The position numbers were made by a program, and so were the translations under genes. A stretch of 64,000 bases of DNA. It comes from Mesodorylaimus sp. YZB2_4 (lineage: Eukaryota > Nematoda > Enoplea > Dorylaimida > Dorylaimidae). Below the pieces are notes generated by a model. The model was given only the letters and a program-made list of their open reading frames with translations, made no database searches and was not told the origin of the DNA. Positions 1-11,842 of this stretch are shown here, one piece after another (the first letter of the stretch is position 1; each line of letters starts with the position of its first letter). The stretch lies in assembly GCA_030248295.1 (NCBI GenBank), contig JASANH010000641.1, positions 1-64,000 of the forward strand, written 5' to 3'.

Positions 1-1220
1 TACTTCTACGACCGCACGGGACAAACACACAATGCAGACTGACTGACGAAATCTCGACAGACGACAAAGCACTGGCGCATAGATACATCAAATGGCAAGG
101 CAACCAATCATAAGCACGCAAGGCGTGGCTAACTAGAGACGGGCAGGAAGGAAGTGTCTGACTCACCGGCAAGGCCGTCTGGGTCACCAGATCGAAAAAG
201 AGAGGGGGGCAAACCAAATTCGAATAGCCACACCCTTACAAACTGATTATATATATACAGTACTCCCCTCCCGACAGATGCCATTGCTTAAGCGATTTTT
301 GGTTAGTTGCACAAGATAAAAACAAGTATTGCATTGCTTTTGCTGACATTGCAGGTAGCCTATTTCCTATCCTTCCTCGCTAATATGCTGCCCACCGGCA
401 CACACATAAAGCAAGCATTTTCTGCAGGTCATATCCATTTTTGGTCCCAGACGCTCTCTTTTCTGCAAGAAATTCCAGTATGCTTTCCTCAATTACTGCT
501 GCTTCCACGACGCACAGCATGGTGTTAGAAGTGACCAGACACTCGAACGCGATCTCGCTCTCACGATCAGTCTCGTGCTGACCCTGACTAAAGGGGAGAC
601 CTGTTCCATAAACCAGAACACCAATAGGTCAAAAAGTGTAGTCCATGACTATTACACTAGTTTACCCTAGGGCGAGCCAAGGATTATACAGGTTATCAGC
701 GAACTGGTCAATCAGACCACCATAAATGGTCACGCTAAAGGCGTCAAGGCTGGTTGTGAGTGCATTAGATACAATCCATGGCTTCGAAAATATTGTGAAA
801 GCAGTGACATCTGGCGCAGAGTTCGCTTTAAACGTCTCGGGACATCATGACTGAGTTTTTGGTGTTGAAATCAACTCTAAATGATCGTTTCGACAGGGCG
901 TCGTTTATTGTTGGTCGATCACGTTTGAGCGTGAAAGCTTCCGATCGATAAGTCTCTCTTCGACTCACACCCCATACAACAGGTACCTTTTGTTGTAATG
1001 GCTCGCTTGTAACGAAGAAACGACGTAAATGGTGATAAGTCTGACGCACCATTGTTTGCTGACCTCTTATGATTTCATATTGGACAAGGTAGAAGGCTAG
1101 AAGGATATTACCTATGCGGTTTTTGTCATTATGGTATCACAGCAAGCCCCCCCCCCCCCTGCGCCATACTGTAACTACATTATGCTTGTTGTTTAGGACT
1201 ATGCGCAAGAAAGAATGGTG
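1..1220. other. Left edge and upstream duplicated flank of peptide copy 1
   Basis: No gene is seen here. Positions about 447-520 closely match 37,140-37,210, which surrounds the presumed start codon of the NERD-helicase gene; the match ends after about 13 codons. Positions about 880-1200 resemble the DNA upstream of the other peptide copies (for example 22,940-23,120 and 10,500-10,660), so the duplicated unit begins several hundred bases before the promoter. A C run lies at about 1147-1158. Confidence 0.5.
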
Positions 1221-1365
1221 ACTTGATCATGTCATGTTGTGTGTACGACAATAGGATTAATGACAGCAGATGTATTCATCATCAATGTTAAAGACGTCAC
1301 TGCTGATCAAAGCACTCCCAATGAATAATAATGAGGAAGCAAGAGGCGTCTACTATATATACAGC
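1221..1365 (+). promoter_or_regulatory. Conserved promoter of peptide copy 1
   Basis: The order is a distal block starting ACTTGATCATGTCATG, a CRE-like block with GACGTCAC at 1293-1300, a GAGGAAG block, and TATATATA at 1354-1361, about 60 bases before the ATG. The same blocks in the same order precede all seven peptide genes. GACGTCA resembles a bZIP/CREB site; that reading is inference. Confidence 0.7.
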
Positions 1366-1421
1366 GGGGCAGCATGCACCCTCATCCTGGTCGGCATCAT
1401 TGTTCCCATCAGTCTGGCCTC

Positions 1422-1747
1422 ATGAATATGAGCAGTGCCGTATTTTTCATCCTGCTTCTCGCGCCCAAATTTTCTCAATGCGATGGTCGGTTGGCAGCGG
1501 AGAATCCTGAATTTGATTTGACGGTTTCAAAGAGGGGTTTCGTGGTCATTCGCACAGGAGAACGCAATGCGAATAAGCATGGAAAATCGGGAAACGTTCT
1601 GGGTTATCGTGTAAAGTAGGTATCCAGCCACTTTTATGCAATATCCACTATGCACTCATTCCTTACCCTTTCAGATACTTGAATCCATTGGGCATGATGC
1701 CACACGATTATTACCGGACAATCAAAGCAATAAAGTCGAGAAGCTGA
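1422..1747 (+). CDS. Secreted cationic peptide precursor, copy 1 (intact)
   Basis: This is a two-exon gene. Exon 1 is 1422-1615 and exon 2 is 1675-1747, separated by a 59-base GT-AG intron in phase 2. The predicted product has 88 residues: a hydrophobic signal (MNMSSAVFFILLLAP), a spacer AENPEFDLTVS, the dibasic pair KR, and 50 residues beginning GFVVIRTGER. Exon 2 encodes YLNPLGMMPHDYYRT followed by IKAIKSRS and the stop. The mature part has no cysteine and is strongly basic. The ATG at 1422 is preferred to 1374 because every paralogue starts at the equivalent codon, and the earlier codons lie in the 5' leader. A secreted peptide cut after KR is inferred; hormone, antimicrobial or venom roles are all possible, and I do not recognise the family. 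Confidence 0.8.
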
Positions 1748-2450
1748 GGGTAAAGAAAAGTGATAAAGACAAAGGTGAATCTACCGTAAGTGGAAAGATA
1801 TATCAGTTCTTGACGAGAATGGAAAATAGTAGCCGGGTACACTGCAGTGTATCAGCGTCCGAGTAAACACGTTTGCATCTGCTATGACTGAATATTTTGG
1901 AAAGAAGTGTAGTGGATTTGGCGGCAGCCGTGCAGACCCCCTAATCTCCCCTAGCAGCCCTCTTGTTACTCTGCGACTGTCCATAAAAGGTGCCGTTAAC
2001 ATTATGGAGCCTTTTCTCTCGAATTCTGGATAAAACTTCTTAGCTCTTACCATAAAGTCAATCATCCACATTCCGATTCGGGCACCAATGGCTCCATATA
2101 GAGATGCGAAGAGCTTATGAAGTCTTACTCAGAAAAAAAGCTTATGCAGAAATTACTGATAAATTTACATGTATCATACCCAGATATCATTCTGACTTAC
2201 TCAGAAGTTACGCAGAATGAAAATGCTTGCATATATCGCCGGGTTAGGAGGGTCTAAATCTAGTAAAGTACTGCCATAGTGCTGCCGGTTTTCTCTTATC
2301 CACCCGTACCCGCTCCCCTATCTACCTATATCTGCTGTAAACCTAAACCTGTACATCACGGGCTAGCTCTTAGCACCTCTCTCAAAAAACCATCATAATA
2401 CCCTGATCATAATAATCGCAACATAACTGTCTCCTGAGGTACCTAAAACA
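1748..2450. other. 3' flank of copy 1; no gene seen
   Basis: The first part (about 1780-1865) matches the 3' flanks of copies 2, 4 and 6 (a shared AAATATATCAG-type stretch and a GAGCATGGAAAATGG-type stretch) and is probably 3' UTR. The short reading frames here do not match each other between copies. Nothing is recognised in 1870-2450. Confidence 0.4.
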
Positions 2451-3500
2451 GCAAAAATTCATATATTTGATAGATATTCAATGTACAAGGTCGTATACTT
2501 TGGTCTGTTGTATGACGTAAAAAGTCATCTACAGCGCGCTAGTACCGTTGATCCGACAAAAAGGTATGGGAGATTTGCTGGTCGAATCCGAGGACAGTAT
2601 GGGTACGAAGGTTGCCCTGTGGATCAAGGGGGCGGAAAGGGGCAAGGGTACGATTTTTTACCAAGCGGGACCCTGTGAAGGATAATATCTTATCCATAGC
2701 CACTTTTTACAAAGTTCTGTGTGTGGCCATCAAGATTCTCGTGCCACTGTTCAAGCAAAGTTTCTTGCGCGACTGATTCGGCAGCGATGTCTGCGAGTCG
2801 GTACAGTAAACCAGCGCGCTGCTATCGTCCGTTACTTTAGCCATTGTTCAATGATTGACAGTCCTGCCACACCCCTTCCCGTGCTGGGGGCAGATCACAT
2901 ACAGTATGTCTCTTTAGCTCTACAGCAGGACCAAAGAGAATCTAACTGTGAGGTGTTAAGAACTCAGTATCTCTATTGTATCTCTATTGGGTGTGTCATA
3001 AAGAATGATACTCTCTGAAGGGCGCAGTCAAAGTGCCAGCATATGTTCAACTGCATGTCATCCTAATCAGCATCGAATACAGCACATTGGTCTCCGAAAG
3101 GTCTCGCCTGCGGAGTCAAGAAGAAGATAGAGTCTGATAAAGGATCTTCTGTCGAAACATCTTGTCGCTGGTCGCTGCATACAGCAGGCGGGAGCGACGA
3201 AGAGGATGTTGATCATTTGTCGTTGACGAGAATGTTTCAAGGTCTGATCGTGAGCGCAACATCTCGTTTCTAACGTCAAACGTTAATTTTAGCAGGAAAA
3301 TTAGGCCTTTGCTTGTTGTGCGCCTGAAAGCCTATTGTCTGATGAGGTTTTTTTTAAAGACTCTTCAGCCAAGACGATGTCACGCACGAGTCACGGTCAT
3401 GTCAGGCGCTTTGATACTTCCCAAAGGATACTGTACTGCCGCGTTATCGACCATACGCACTGGTTGCTTGCGTATTGACTCATATTTTAGAGCCGAATAG
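2450..3500 (+). repeat. Array flank repeat, copy a
   Basis: Positions 3,060-3,490 match 13,480-13,930 in direct orientation at high identity. Positions 2,560-2,740 match 12,640-12,900 more weakly. A run of GAAGAGGATGTTGA-type codons at about 3,200 recurs at 6,560, 13,660, 21,090 and 33,210, and in reverse near 17,070. Short reading frames here (such as DEEDV) differ in frame and end between copies, so I treat it as non-coding or decayed sequence duplicated with the peptide genes. Confidence 0.6.
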
Positions 3501-4800
3501 ACACCATTACCTCAAAGTTTCACCAAACACCCCTCCGGCAAAACTAGTTTTATAAACTGAACTCTTAAGAACTTCTTCAGAACGAGAACCTCGTGGTAGG
3601 CATGGATTTTAGCTAGTCTCACTGCGATTGTCGTGGAGAGAGTAATGTGGGTATTACTGGCTCATCGACGATGACTGAAAAGCGAACTCGCGCCAGCAGT
3701 ATTGCTTCCAGTTCAGCAGAAAGCGCAAAAGGCACTATTGCTAGTTTTTTGCAAGACAGATTGTCCGATTGCACTAGCCAATCATAGCAATCTACACTTC
3801 GTGTTTTCACTCCAGGGTGCTCTTCCTTGTGATACCCACACCCCCCCTGTCTCTGACTGGGAATACCTCCACGTGTACTAGGTTGCACTAGGTTTGAATC
3901 ATCACTGCCGGTCCTTTCAGTAACGGGCGCTAGTTTCGATAGACCTTAAATAGGTCGACTGGCGGACACCTTCGCAAAGCTAGAACCGATACAAGCGAAG
4001 AGATTGAACAGAGGAAAGGCAGCTGGTGGAAGACCCAACCGCATAAGTCGAAATACTTAGGATTATTGAAGAGCAGGCGCTGTTATAGGTCAGGAGAACC
4101 TAGACGGGCAGCCTACTAGAACCACTCAGAATTAAATCCTCAGTCTCAAGAGAGGCGAGCGGCATGAACAAGTATTCATGTGTGCTAGAGGCTCGTGCCT
4201 GGTGGTATAAAATGCCAGATGGCGAACCCGCATCACGGCATTGAGCCATCTCATTATCACTTTCTTAGTACATACTGTACTGTTTATCCCTTTATCTCCT
4301 AGAGTGAGGTTTCACCATGCTACAAGCAATACAAGTCACAGGTTCGGTTCACAAGTGCAAGCTCACAATTTATAAAAGTGCATTAAGCTACCTGCGATCA
4401 TCAAAATAAGGGGAATCATTGGCAGCTCCTACGGTACAGGACTTATTGCAAGAAGTTGTTCGTATAGCACGATTACGAGCGATCGTTTCATGAACTCACA
4501 AGTTCTCCAAAAAGTTGGCGGAGACTCGAAGTGAGCATTTTCTATGAGTCAAAACGCTTGCAGCGTTGCTCGTTTTCATTCGTTTAGCCATTTTTTCAAC
4601 TGGTTTCTTTCTTATTGGCGCGTACTTCATGGTGACTAGGAGCCAGACCTTCTCTCGAACTAACCAACTCACATTGTGTCTTCTGTCAGAAATTGCCGCC
4701 TTCTACGTTTGGACTCATTTACAAGTTCTGCCTCTTTTTTCCACAAGGCTCTTTCTGCAAGCTTACAAGCTTTTTTCTACAAGGACTAACGTGAAACGAT
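3500..4800. other. No gene or repeat recognised
   Basis: I see no convincing coding region, RNA gene or repeat here. Positions 4,560-4,950 hold a 126-codon open frame rich in phenylalanine and leucine, but it overlaps duplicated flank sequence and is not conserved at 24.1-24.4 kb. Confidence 0.3.
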
Positions 4801-5388
4801 CATCCACCCTTCTTGCGACTTGCTGCTTGTACTGTCCTTGCAACATGTTTCTACTAGAAGGCTCACAAGATCTTTCGTACGTAGGCACGCTTGCACTTCT
4901 ATCTTGTGAGTTTGGTACCTATTTGGCGAAACGCGGGCGCTTGTAAAAATAACTAGTAACTTTAGGTGTCGCTGGCAACATTTGTAAGTGTCTCCGTGAA
5001 ACTGGGCCCTAGTTTGCCTTGTATGCTGAAGATTTTGCTTTCTCTTTTGTGATTTTGTGGCATGGTGAGGTCAAACTTCTTTTCGGGGGTTTTTGCTTTT
5101 TTTCATCCGATATAATAATCACTCATGAGCGGCGCAGTCTCGATCGATAAATCCTACTACTTACCAGGTAGGTCCTGCACACTGTGCAGGGCCTTTTGGC
5201 TCTTGCATAATGGTTTCAACAAAAAAGGCGACATCAACGGTTTGAAATTCTTAAAGTGATTCGACTGCATGATGACCTCTCATGATATCATGTGGGACAT
5301 GATCGAGCAAGAAAATGTTAAGGTTAAATAATGAGCATTGCAAGAAAAGTGACTCAATCAACGATAATACGACTTGATCGCCTTGTAT
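4800..5388 (+). repeat. Array flank repeat shared with 24.2-24.8 kb
   Basis: This stretch matches 24,225-24,800 in direct orientation. Shared landmarks are GGCTCACAAGATC, GCAGTCTCGATCGATAAATC and CTTGCATAA, followed by a decayed version of the peptide upstream region. At 24 kb this segment links copies 5 and 6. Here it is followed only by a promoter remnant, so a peptide gene may have been lost. Confidence 0.6.
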
Positions 5389-5389
5389 A

Positions 5390-5464
5390 ACCTGTTTTCT
5401 TTGACAATATACACGCCCTCCACGTTCCGCATAGTGCCGCGTGTACATTCCCAAAGAAAACAGA
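5390..5464. repeat. Short palindromic element, copy 1
   Basis: The left arm CCTGTTTTCTTTG and right arm CAAAGAAAACAG are inverted, with ACACGC and GCGTGTACATTCC inside. It is about 75 bases long and nearly self-complementary over its length. Two more copies lie at 11977-12049 and 12207-12281. It is probably a miniature fold-back element. Confidence 0.65.
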
Positions 5465-5752
5465 TAGTAGTGTAAACGACAAAAAGCTTAAAATTAAAGC
5501 AAGATCTGTAAATGCGATAATGATTTCTTCGTAACTATACATACATTAAGACGTTATTGCAGGTTAAATGGTCTGATAGGTCTGACCCAAATTAGTCTTT
5601 GATGCCCACCGCCCCCCCACTATCGTCTCATGTTTGGCATTTTGCACGCATTTTCTATGCAGTGCTCTCATTGCGTAATCAAAACATGCCTCCTTCCAGA
5701 GCTATTTTGTAGATTATGCTCGAAGGTTACGGCTATGCGCAAAGAAAAGCGA

Positions 5753-5815
5753 CTTGATCATGTCATCTTGTGTGAACGACAATGCGATTATTCGTTCTCC
5801 CCGTGAAAGACGGTA
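5753..5815 (+). promoter_or_regulatory. Orphan copy of the peptide promoter
   Basis: It has the distal block (CTTGATCATGTCATCTTGTG, then ACGACAATGCGATTA) and GTGAAAGAC, but the GACGTCAC core is broken to GACGGTACAT and no TATA box or peptide exon follows. It looks like the remains of an eighth gene. Confidence 0.6.
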
Positions 5816-5879
5816 CATCACACTGGCGCACTCTGAAATACTGTATCTTACGATTAGAGAATTAGGCCTCACGATTGGA

Positions 5880-6960
5880 GGAGCGGCGACAGGGGACGGG
5901 GGGAGGACATGAGGCTCAGGTATGAGGGTCGCTGTCGTGCATGGGTGCTCAAACCACCCCAAACCCTTCCGTGACGATCATGTTATGGGTAAAGATACAA
6001 AGCTGGCCAGGTGGCACTGCTAGGGCACGATTTTCAAATTCCGTGCACATCAATGAGGATGGGGTTGTTACAAGGTATAATTATCGATTGCCCAAGTTGT
6101 TGAGGATACCATATCTGGTTTTGTGGCACAGCTGCACGCCAATGCAGTAGCAACTACTGTACGCTCTAGCGCAATGAGAACCTGTCAGCGGACAGAGTGA
6201 AGGACTTCGTTTGACGTTGTGCGCACAATACAAGTAATTTTTCGATGTGAAAAATTAGCGTTCAACTTATCTTCAAGTCAATACTTACAATCAGTACCTA
6301 TTGTCAGTTTTTACAAACTCGAGCAAGAGATGCAATAATGTCACATTTGTTTCACGTTTTCCTCGGACTGACAAATGGCATCTTACATCAATGGAGCAAG
6401 GATACAATCTAGCATGTTCTACCTGCAGTACATGGGCTTCATCCTTATCAGCGGCGCGCGCATACATAGCCTTCACTGTACTCTCGAAAGCCCTCATTTG
6501 TGCCGATTCGAGGATGCAACCAGAGACGTACGAAAGAGATGTTGGGACCGTTGAGGAGGATGTTGATTGATGAGGATGGAGAGGATGTTGACGAGTGTGT
6601 TGAAAGGTGAAATCAACATTGCATTTTAGCAGGAAAAGTGGGCCGCCGCATGTTGTGCGTCATGAAAGCTTGCTTTTGTCTAGTGCCTCAGGATATCAGA
6701 AACTACGCTTGAGCCAAGAAAATTTTAAGCACTGCTGCAGAATCACTGTAGCCTTAGGAGCATTGATACTCGCATATCCAAAGGATACCGAAATATGCTC
6801 AGGGTGGAGCCGAACCAGACGTATCCGATCAAAAAGGAGTTCCCACACGGCTATGATTAGCCAAGCAATTGCTCCCTTACATTACTCCGCTATGATCAGC
6901 TTGCTAATAACATCCTCTCGCTAGCACCACTTTCGCTTAACTAATAGCCTAAGCGGGAAT
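5880..6960 (+). repeat. Array flank repeat, copy b (with 20.4-21.3 kb)
   Basis: Shared landmarks with 20,440-21,260 are GCTCAAACCACCCC, CACGTTTTCCTCG, CATGGAGCAAGGA, a GAGGATGTTGA stretch and AAAGTGGGCC. Reading frames shift between the two copies, so the conservation is at DNA level. Confidence 0.55.
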
Positions 6961-7441
6961 TCAGCCTGAGACCTTATATCAGCCTGCAAATTACCATCAG
7001 ACCAACTCGCGCAATCCCACGCTCACCAGACATTGACCAGTTTGTAGGAAGCCTTCCTGTATCGTGAAGACAAACCAATTTGAGAGAGAGATTTACAAGC
7101 AGCCACACTCGACGATAATACACAAGGCAACTTCATCGCAACAGAGCTATAATGCAACATTTTTGGTCCACCCTGGATACAAAAAAGCTTTCAATTATTT
7201 TAAAATTTCGAGTTTAGGTAGGCTGCTTGATAAATCGATCGACGTACGTACGTGATGCCGCGCAGCAGCCCAGCCAGTCGATACAGCCCATGATGATGCC
7301 TCGCACATATTTAGCTCCTTTCAAAAGTTCTACTTTACGCGTTTCGATTTATAAAAAGGGAAATACCTGATCATGATCATAAAGCATGAATCTGGTCATA
7401 ACTGAGGAAATCTCCCCAAAGCGATCTCCCAATAATAAGTA

Positions 7442-9563
7442 GGGTAAAGTGCCCTAGTCCGGAACGGTTCCTAAACCAGAACATTTCGATTACCCATCTA
7501 ATCCGATGCCTTACTGTTTTTGACGAGGCTTTTCGGCTGAGTAGCAGGCGAGCATTGTGCTTATGGCAAAAAAACCATATCCGAATGGTCGGTCCTGGCA
7601 ACGTGATTCTTATTTTTGCCCAGAAAAGGTGAAGGCGTAGTAGAAGAGGGTTTCTTTTTTTTAAAGCGATGTTAAACTCGCTTGTGGCCAAAATAGAAGA
7701 CAAAAACGGTGTTGTTTCAGTCTTGGCGTTTAAAAAAGCTAGAACTACGCTAGAATCTATTCTCCTAAGATCAACTAAAACCACCAAACCTAATCGTAAG
7801 TGTGTTCCGAATTCGAACCGAAGTAAGCCTAAAGCGGAACGAGTGCGCAGTTTTTGAAAATACCTTTGCCAAGCATGCAGCTGTGCTTCAACTAAAATTT
7901 CGAGCACTTTCGTCGCGGGAAATTCTGCTGAGGGGCCATCCATAAAGGTCGACCGCACAAAATCTCGATTTTTTGACCCCCCCTCCCCCCTGACCGCATG
8001 CCGACCACTTATCGCGAAACCCCCCTAAAAAATGGTCGACAACTTCAGCCATACCCCCCCCCTTCCTAACGCATTTTTGTGAAATTCGTCTTATGCTTTC
8101 TTGAGCTCGACAAGATGCCATCTCCTTCGAAGACAAATCTTTTTTTGATTCATGGAGCGGATTTCTATTTTGTTAAAGCCTCCACAAACTTTTCCCACAA
8201 CTTTTCCCCATATTTTTTTTAAATTTTGCGGGTTGGGCCGCGCCGGCTCAGTTCTCTACGGGACTTCCAATCATATTAGCTGGCAAGCAGTCATGAGATG
8301 ATAAGCGCGGCTGTGAGGTGATGAGGGATCGGTTGGGATCCCAATCCTGATCCTGAAAATTGAGGCATCGGATTCTGCTAATAATTATGATATGCATAAG
8401 CATGGCAGGTACACTCTGATCCGTCATATCTGCCATGAAGTAGTAGCGATGAAGAGGCAACAGCAACATCAGCTCAAATCGATAATGATAGCAACACTGA
8501 TTTTACTTAGTCTCGGCTGACCTTGCTGGACGCGTATCGAAACTGCGAATGTACCGTTTTTCCTTGAAATCCTCCCCCCCCTCTGTTATTCTCCGTCGTC
8601 TGGGACCCATTTGAAAAAATTTCTCCCGCGGGAAGAATTTCGAGGAATACGGTACTCATCAATTTCAGCTTATTTATAATGACTGAAACTCGACCTGATA
8701 AAAAACCTGCATGACTAAAGCGTGCTTTGGTCTGGGAAATAGACTCACCTCCTTCGTGCGTGCAAACTGTTCAACCTCAAGCAAAAAATCCCGATCCCGA
8801 TCGGGCTTGCCCTGATCTCGATCCTGGGAAAGGTGATACCGACCTATCCCTGGAGGTGAGCAGCTCTCATGGCAGGCTCCCTGTGTCTTCACTGGGAGCA
8901 CCTCAACACGAGGGCATACTGGGTCAGAAGGGGCTTGGGCTTATCGTTAGATTAGGGACCATCTCGACTGGTGTTTGAAGACAGTTTCCCAATTCTCTGC
9001 CCCTTGGGTGGGCGTCCGCCGTTTGACAGTAACGTGTCGGCCGAAGCCAGGTGTTCAAAGCCAACGACAAGCTACTAAACTGCCGTCCTTCGTCGGAATA
9101 GAACCTCGGCCTCCCAGTCAGGGTTGCGGGCCAGCAAGGCGGATCAACGCCTAAATCAGCCGAGGCCTCGCCTCTCAATTTTTCCCTTTCAGATCAGATG
9201 CCATTCCAGTTAGGAATAAGAGTCCTGATGAACCCGAAATTGCATTATCGAGAATGAACGACCAAGGAGAAGAGAAGACAAAAAGTTTTGAAGGTTTGAA
9301 CGCGCACTACTGGTGAAGATAAAAAGTGTTTTTTTGTCATCAAAAGTCTAAAAATTTGCGGCGGTCGACAATTGGCCGCTACCCCTCCCCCGACCGCAGC
9401 TGACCACTTTTTGCCAACCCCCTCCCCCCCGCCCCCTAGGCTGCGGTCGACCTTTATGGATGGCCCCTGAGTCAAGAAAAATTAAATAACATCGCTCTTT
9501 TGTTAATTTTCAGGCAAGAAGAGGACTTGGGTGTTAGGTGTTCCGGATTTAAGCACTTTACCC
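7442..9563. mobile_element. Composite MITE: outer TA-type element holding a second element
   Basis: The left end GGGTAAAGTGC(N5)TCCGGAAC is inverted at the right end (GTTCCGGA(N5)GCACTTTACCC). TA flanks both ends (7440-7441 and 9564-9565), as expected for a Tc1/mariner or pogo-type target. The sequence outside the inner insertion is only about 0.6 kb. The 193-codon frame at 7377-7958 crosses both element ends and shows no transposase motif, so the element looks non-autonomous. Confidence 0.7.
7932..9467. mobile_element. Inner MITE with 26-bp perfect TIRs and TGA target duplication
   Basis: The ends begin GGGGCCATCCATAAAGG and are perfect inverted repeats for 26 bases. TGA flanks both sides (7929-7931 and 9468-9470), a three-base duplication like those of PIF/Harbinger elements. 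C- or G-rich tracts sit next to both ends. The interior includes a reverse-strand SINE-like part (about 8,210-9,170) that also occurs at 46.8-47.6 kb. The family assignment is inference from ends and target length only. Confidence 0.7.
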
Positions 9564-9565
9564 TA

Positions 9566-10560
9566 ACCACTACAGCTCGCTGCGTGACCATCACACATGG
9601 AACACCACCACAGTGGCCACTACGCCACTACGGACACCCGAAATCCACCAAAGTAGTGGAATTCCACCATGTTTGGCAACGCTGACGGCACACCAAGACG
9701 GCAAGGCACCAGACAGGAAGTCAGCCGGACAAAGAGGCAGGCAGGGCGTGGCCGCAGAGCGACGAGAGACTAGACGGGCAGGTGGACAGGGCACACATCA
9801 CCAAAAAAACGCAACATGACAGGGCAGTGTCAATGACAGGCATAAAGATCTCATCACATGATATCTCGAACACTACATCCCTCACATGTTCACCAGATTA
9901 GGGTTTAGTTAAAAGAACAGTGATATTAATGCGTGATCCACACTGTTAACCCCATACCTGATAAAACGATTGGTATTCCCTATTAGGGAGTTTTTCGATG
10001 ATCCTTCTAAAGCTCTATCGTCCAGTCTCATGGCATGGCTCTGTTCCAGTTGGCAAAACAAGGATCGATTTTAATGCAAACCCGTCACGCTCGGAACCAT
10101 CGACCACGCAGAAATGTAATTTATGTTCAAAAAAACCTTGCGGATACCTTGCTATACATGATTACCAAATTCATGTATAGTAGGCACTGGCATCTTGTAA
10201 GGCTGCCCACTGCCTCCGTATTTCTTAGAAGGATTGGGTATGTATTGATGACATGCTGCTACCAATTCGACCTAGGCCCAAAAATGAGAGGAAAGATGCT
10301 AGTCCTCATTCCGAACAGGAAAAACCCAACACCTAACCTAACACCTAACCAAGAAAGGAGTCCTTCACACTTCACTGCCAGACTCTAGTTTGTACTACTG
10401 TGAAGCCAAAGCGTTAAATATTTGCTTGGAACAGTGACATTGCCGCGGGATGCCTAGATAAATTGCCGGATAAATTTCCTTTACTACACTTTCCTTACCA
10501 AAGGCACGTAGTGTTGCAACGGTTTTCTCGTAATGAAGAAATTGACGTAATGGTCTGATA
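9566..10560. other. No gene recognised
   Basis: Positions about 9,595-9,690 are rich in CCAC and GTGG words. Overlapping short frames on both strands there reflect composition, not genes. The last part merges into the duplicated upstream flank of copy 2. Confidence 0.3.
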
Positions 10561-10697
10561 GGTCTGACGAAACTGGTTGTTTATGACACATATGATAACA
10601 TAGGTCCCACCATGCTACAGTATATCAACATATGTCCCACCATACTGTAACTAGATTACGCTTGACGGCTAGGCTTTATCCACAGAAAAAAAAGCAT

Positions 10698-10836
10698 CTT
10701 GATCATGTCATGTTGTGTGTGCGACAATACGATGAATGACAAGATGTGTTCGTCATCCCCGTGAAAGACGTCGTTGCCGGTCAAAACACTGCCAATGAAT
10801 AAAGAATTAGGAAGTAGGAAGCGTCTTACATGTACG
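10698..10836 (+). promoter_or_regulatory. Conserved promoter of peptide copy 2
   Basis: The distal block CTTGATCATGTCATGTTGTG is intact. The GACGTC core is GACGTCGT (from 10767), and the TATA position reads CTTACATGTAC, weaker than in copies 1, 3 and 6. Confidence 0.65.
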
Positions 10837-10896
10837 CTAGGGAGTAACATCCACCTTTGCTCTGGTCGGTATCGTTGGTCTCATTAGTCTGGCATC

Positions 10897-11842
10897 ATGA
10901 AGATAAGCAGCACCCTTTTTTTTATTCTGCTACTCGCGCCCATATTTTTTCAATCGGTCAACCGCGTTGCGGCGGAGAATCCTAAATTTGATTTGACGGC
11001 TTCAAAAAGGGGTTTCATAGTAATTCGCACAGGAGATCGTCATGCGTACAAGATTGGAAACGGACCAAATGTTCGTGGTTTTCGTATCAAGTAAGTCTCC
11101 AGTCACTTCTTTGCAATATCCACTAGGCACTTATTTCGATTGTGTACCTCCTGGCCGACTGTCTTTGGTGGGCGCCTGTCTCTCTTGACTGGTTGCAAGT
11201 GTTCTAGTAATTCAGGCCTTGTGCCTAATAAGCAGTTGAAGACTCCGCAGAAAACAAATACACATGGGGCGGGTATGTGGTGGGTGAGTAATTAGAATAT
11301 ATTCTAATGACCATTGTTCTCGTCGAAAGGTGGTGTGTCTGTTCGAATTAATTATGAGCTTGGCCACCTCTTAGGACAATGTCTGCAGCGGCGAACACAA
11401 CAGGAATGATTTATCACGGCGTACAGAAATGATCTTGCCAATTAAAGAATGGGTGCACCTGATCAAGACATCAGCCTTATTACCAGTGACTTGGTCCTGA
11501 TCGCAATTAGGCCCTCGCACCACAAATCATGCTGATGGTACCACAGCCACCTTAATCATGTTTTTCAGGAGCTGCACCCAGCTCTCAATATCGCTCAATA
11601 ATGTATCCTTATAGTATTGGTGCTTTTATCGTTAGACGGTAAAGTGAGATGGTCCGCCGGCTTATCAGGTCGCTAACAGGGTGCCGGTATATTCTCAACA
11701 TCACTTATATATAGGACGGCCACCTGAAACAGCCAGGCGAGACAGAGCCCTTATTCCTTCCCCTTTCAGATACTTGAATCCATTGGGTATGATGCCCTTC
11801 GATTATTACCGGACGATCAAAGCAATAAAGTCGAGAAGCTGA
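10897..11842 (+). CDS. Secreted cationic peptide precursor, copy 2 (intact, long intron)
   Basis: Exon 1 is 10897-11090 and exon 2 is 11770-11842. The phase-2 intron is 679 bases, where the other copies have 57-63, so about 620 bases have been inserted into it. Consensus GTAAGT and TTTCAG ends are kept. The 88-residue product has a signal (MKISSTLFFILLLAPIFFQS), the spacer AENPKFDLTAS, KR, and 50 basic residues from GFIVIRTGDR to the C-terminal IKAIKSRS. Exon 2 reads YLNPLGMMPFDYYRT, with F where most copies have H or Y. No frame break is seen. Whether the enlarged intron is still removed efficiently cannot be told from sequence. Confidence 0.78.

Noticed and set aside
1374-1421. Earlier ATG of peptide copy 1
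   Set aside because: It would put a polar, histidine-rich stretch before the signal peptide and has no equivalent in most paralogues.
4566-4946. 126-codon plus-strand frame
   Set aside because: Composition is biased to F, L and T; the homologous segment at 24.1-24.3 kb does not keep the frame.
7377-7958. 193-codon minus-strand open frame
   Set aside because: It crosses the ends of two transposable elements and has no transposase or other motif, so it is fortuitous.
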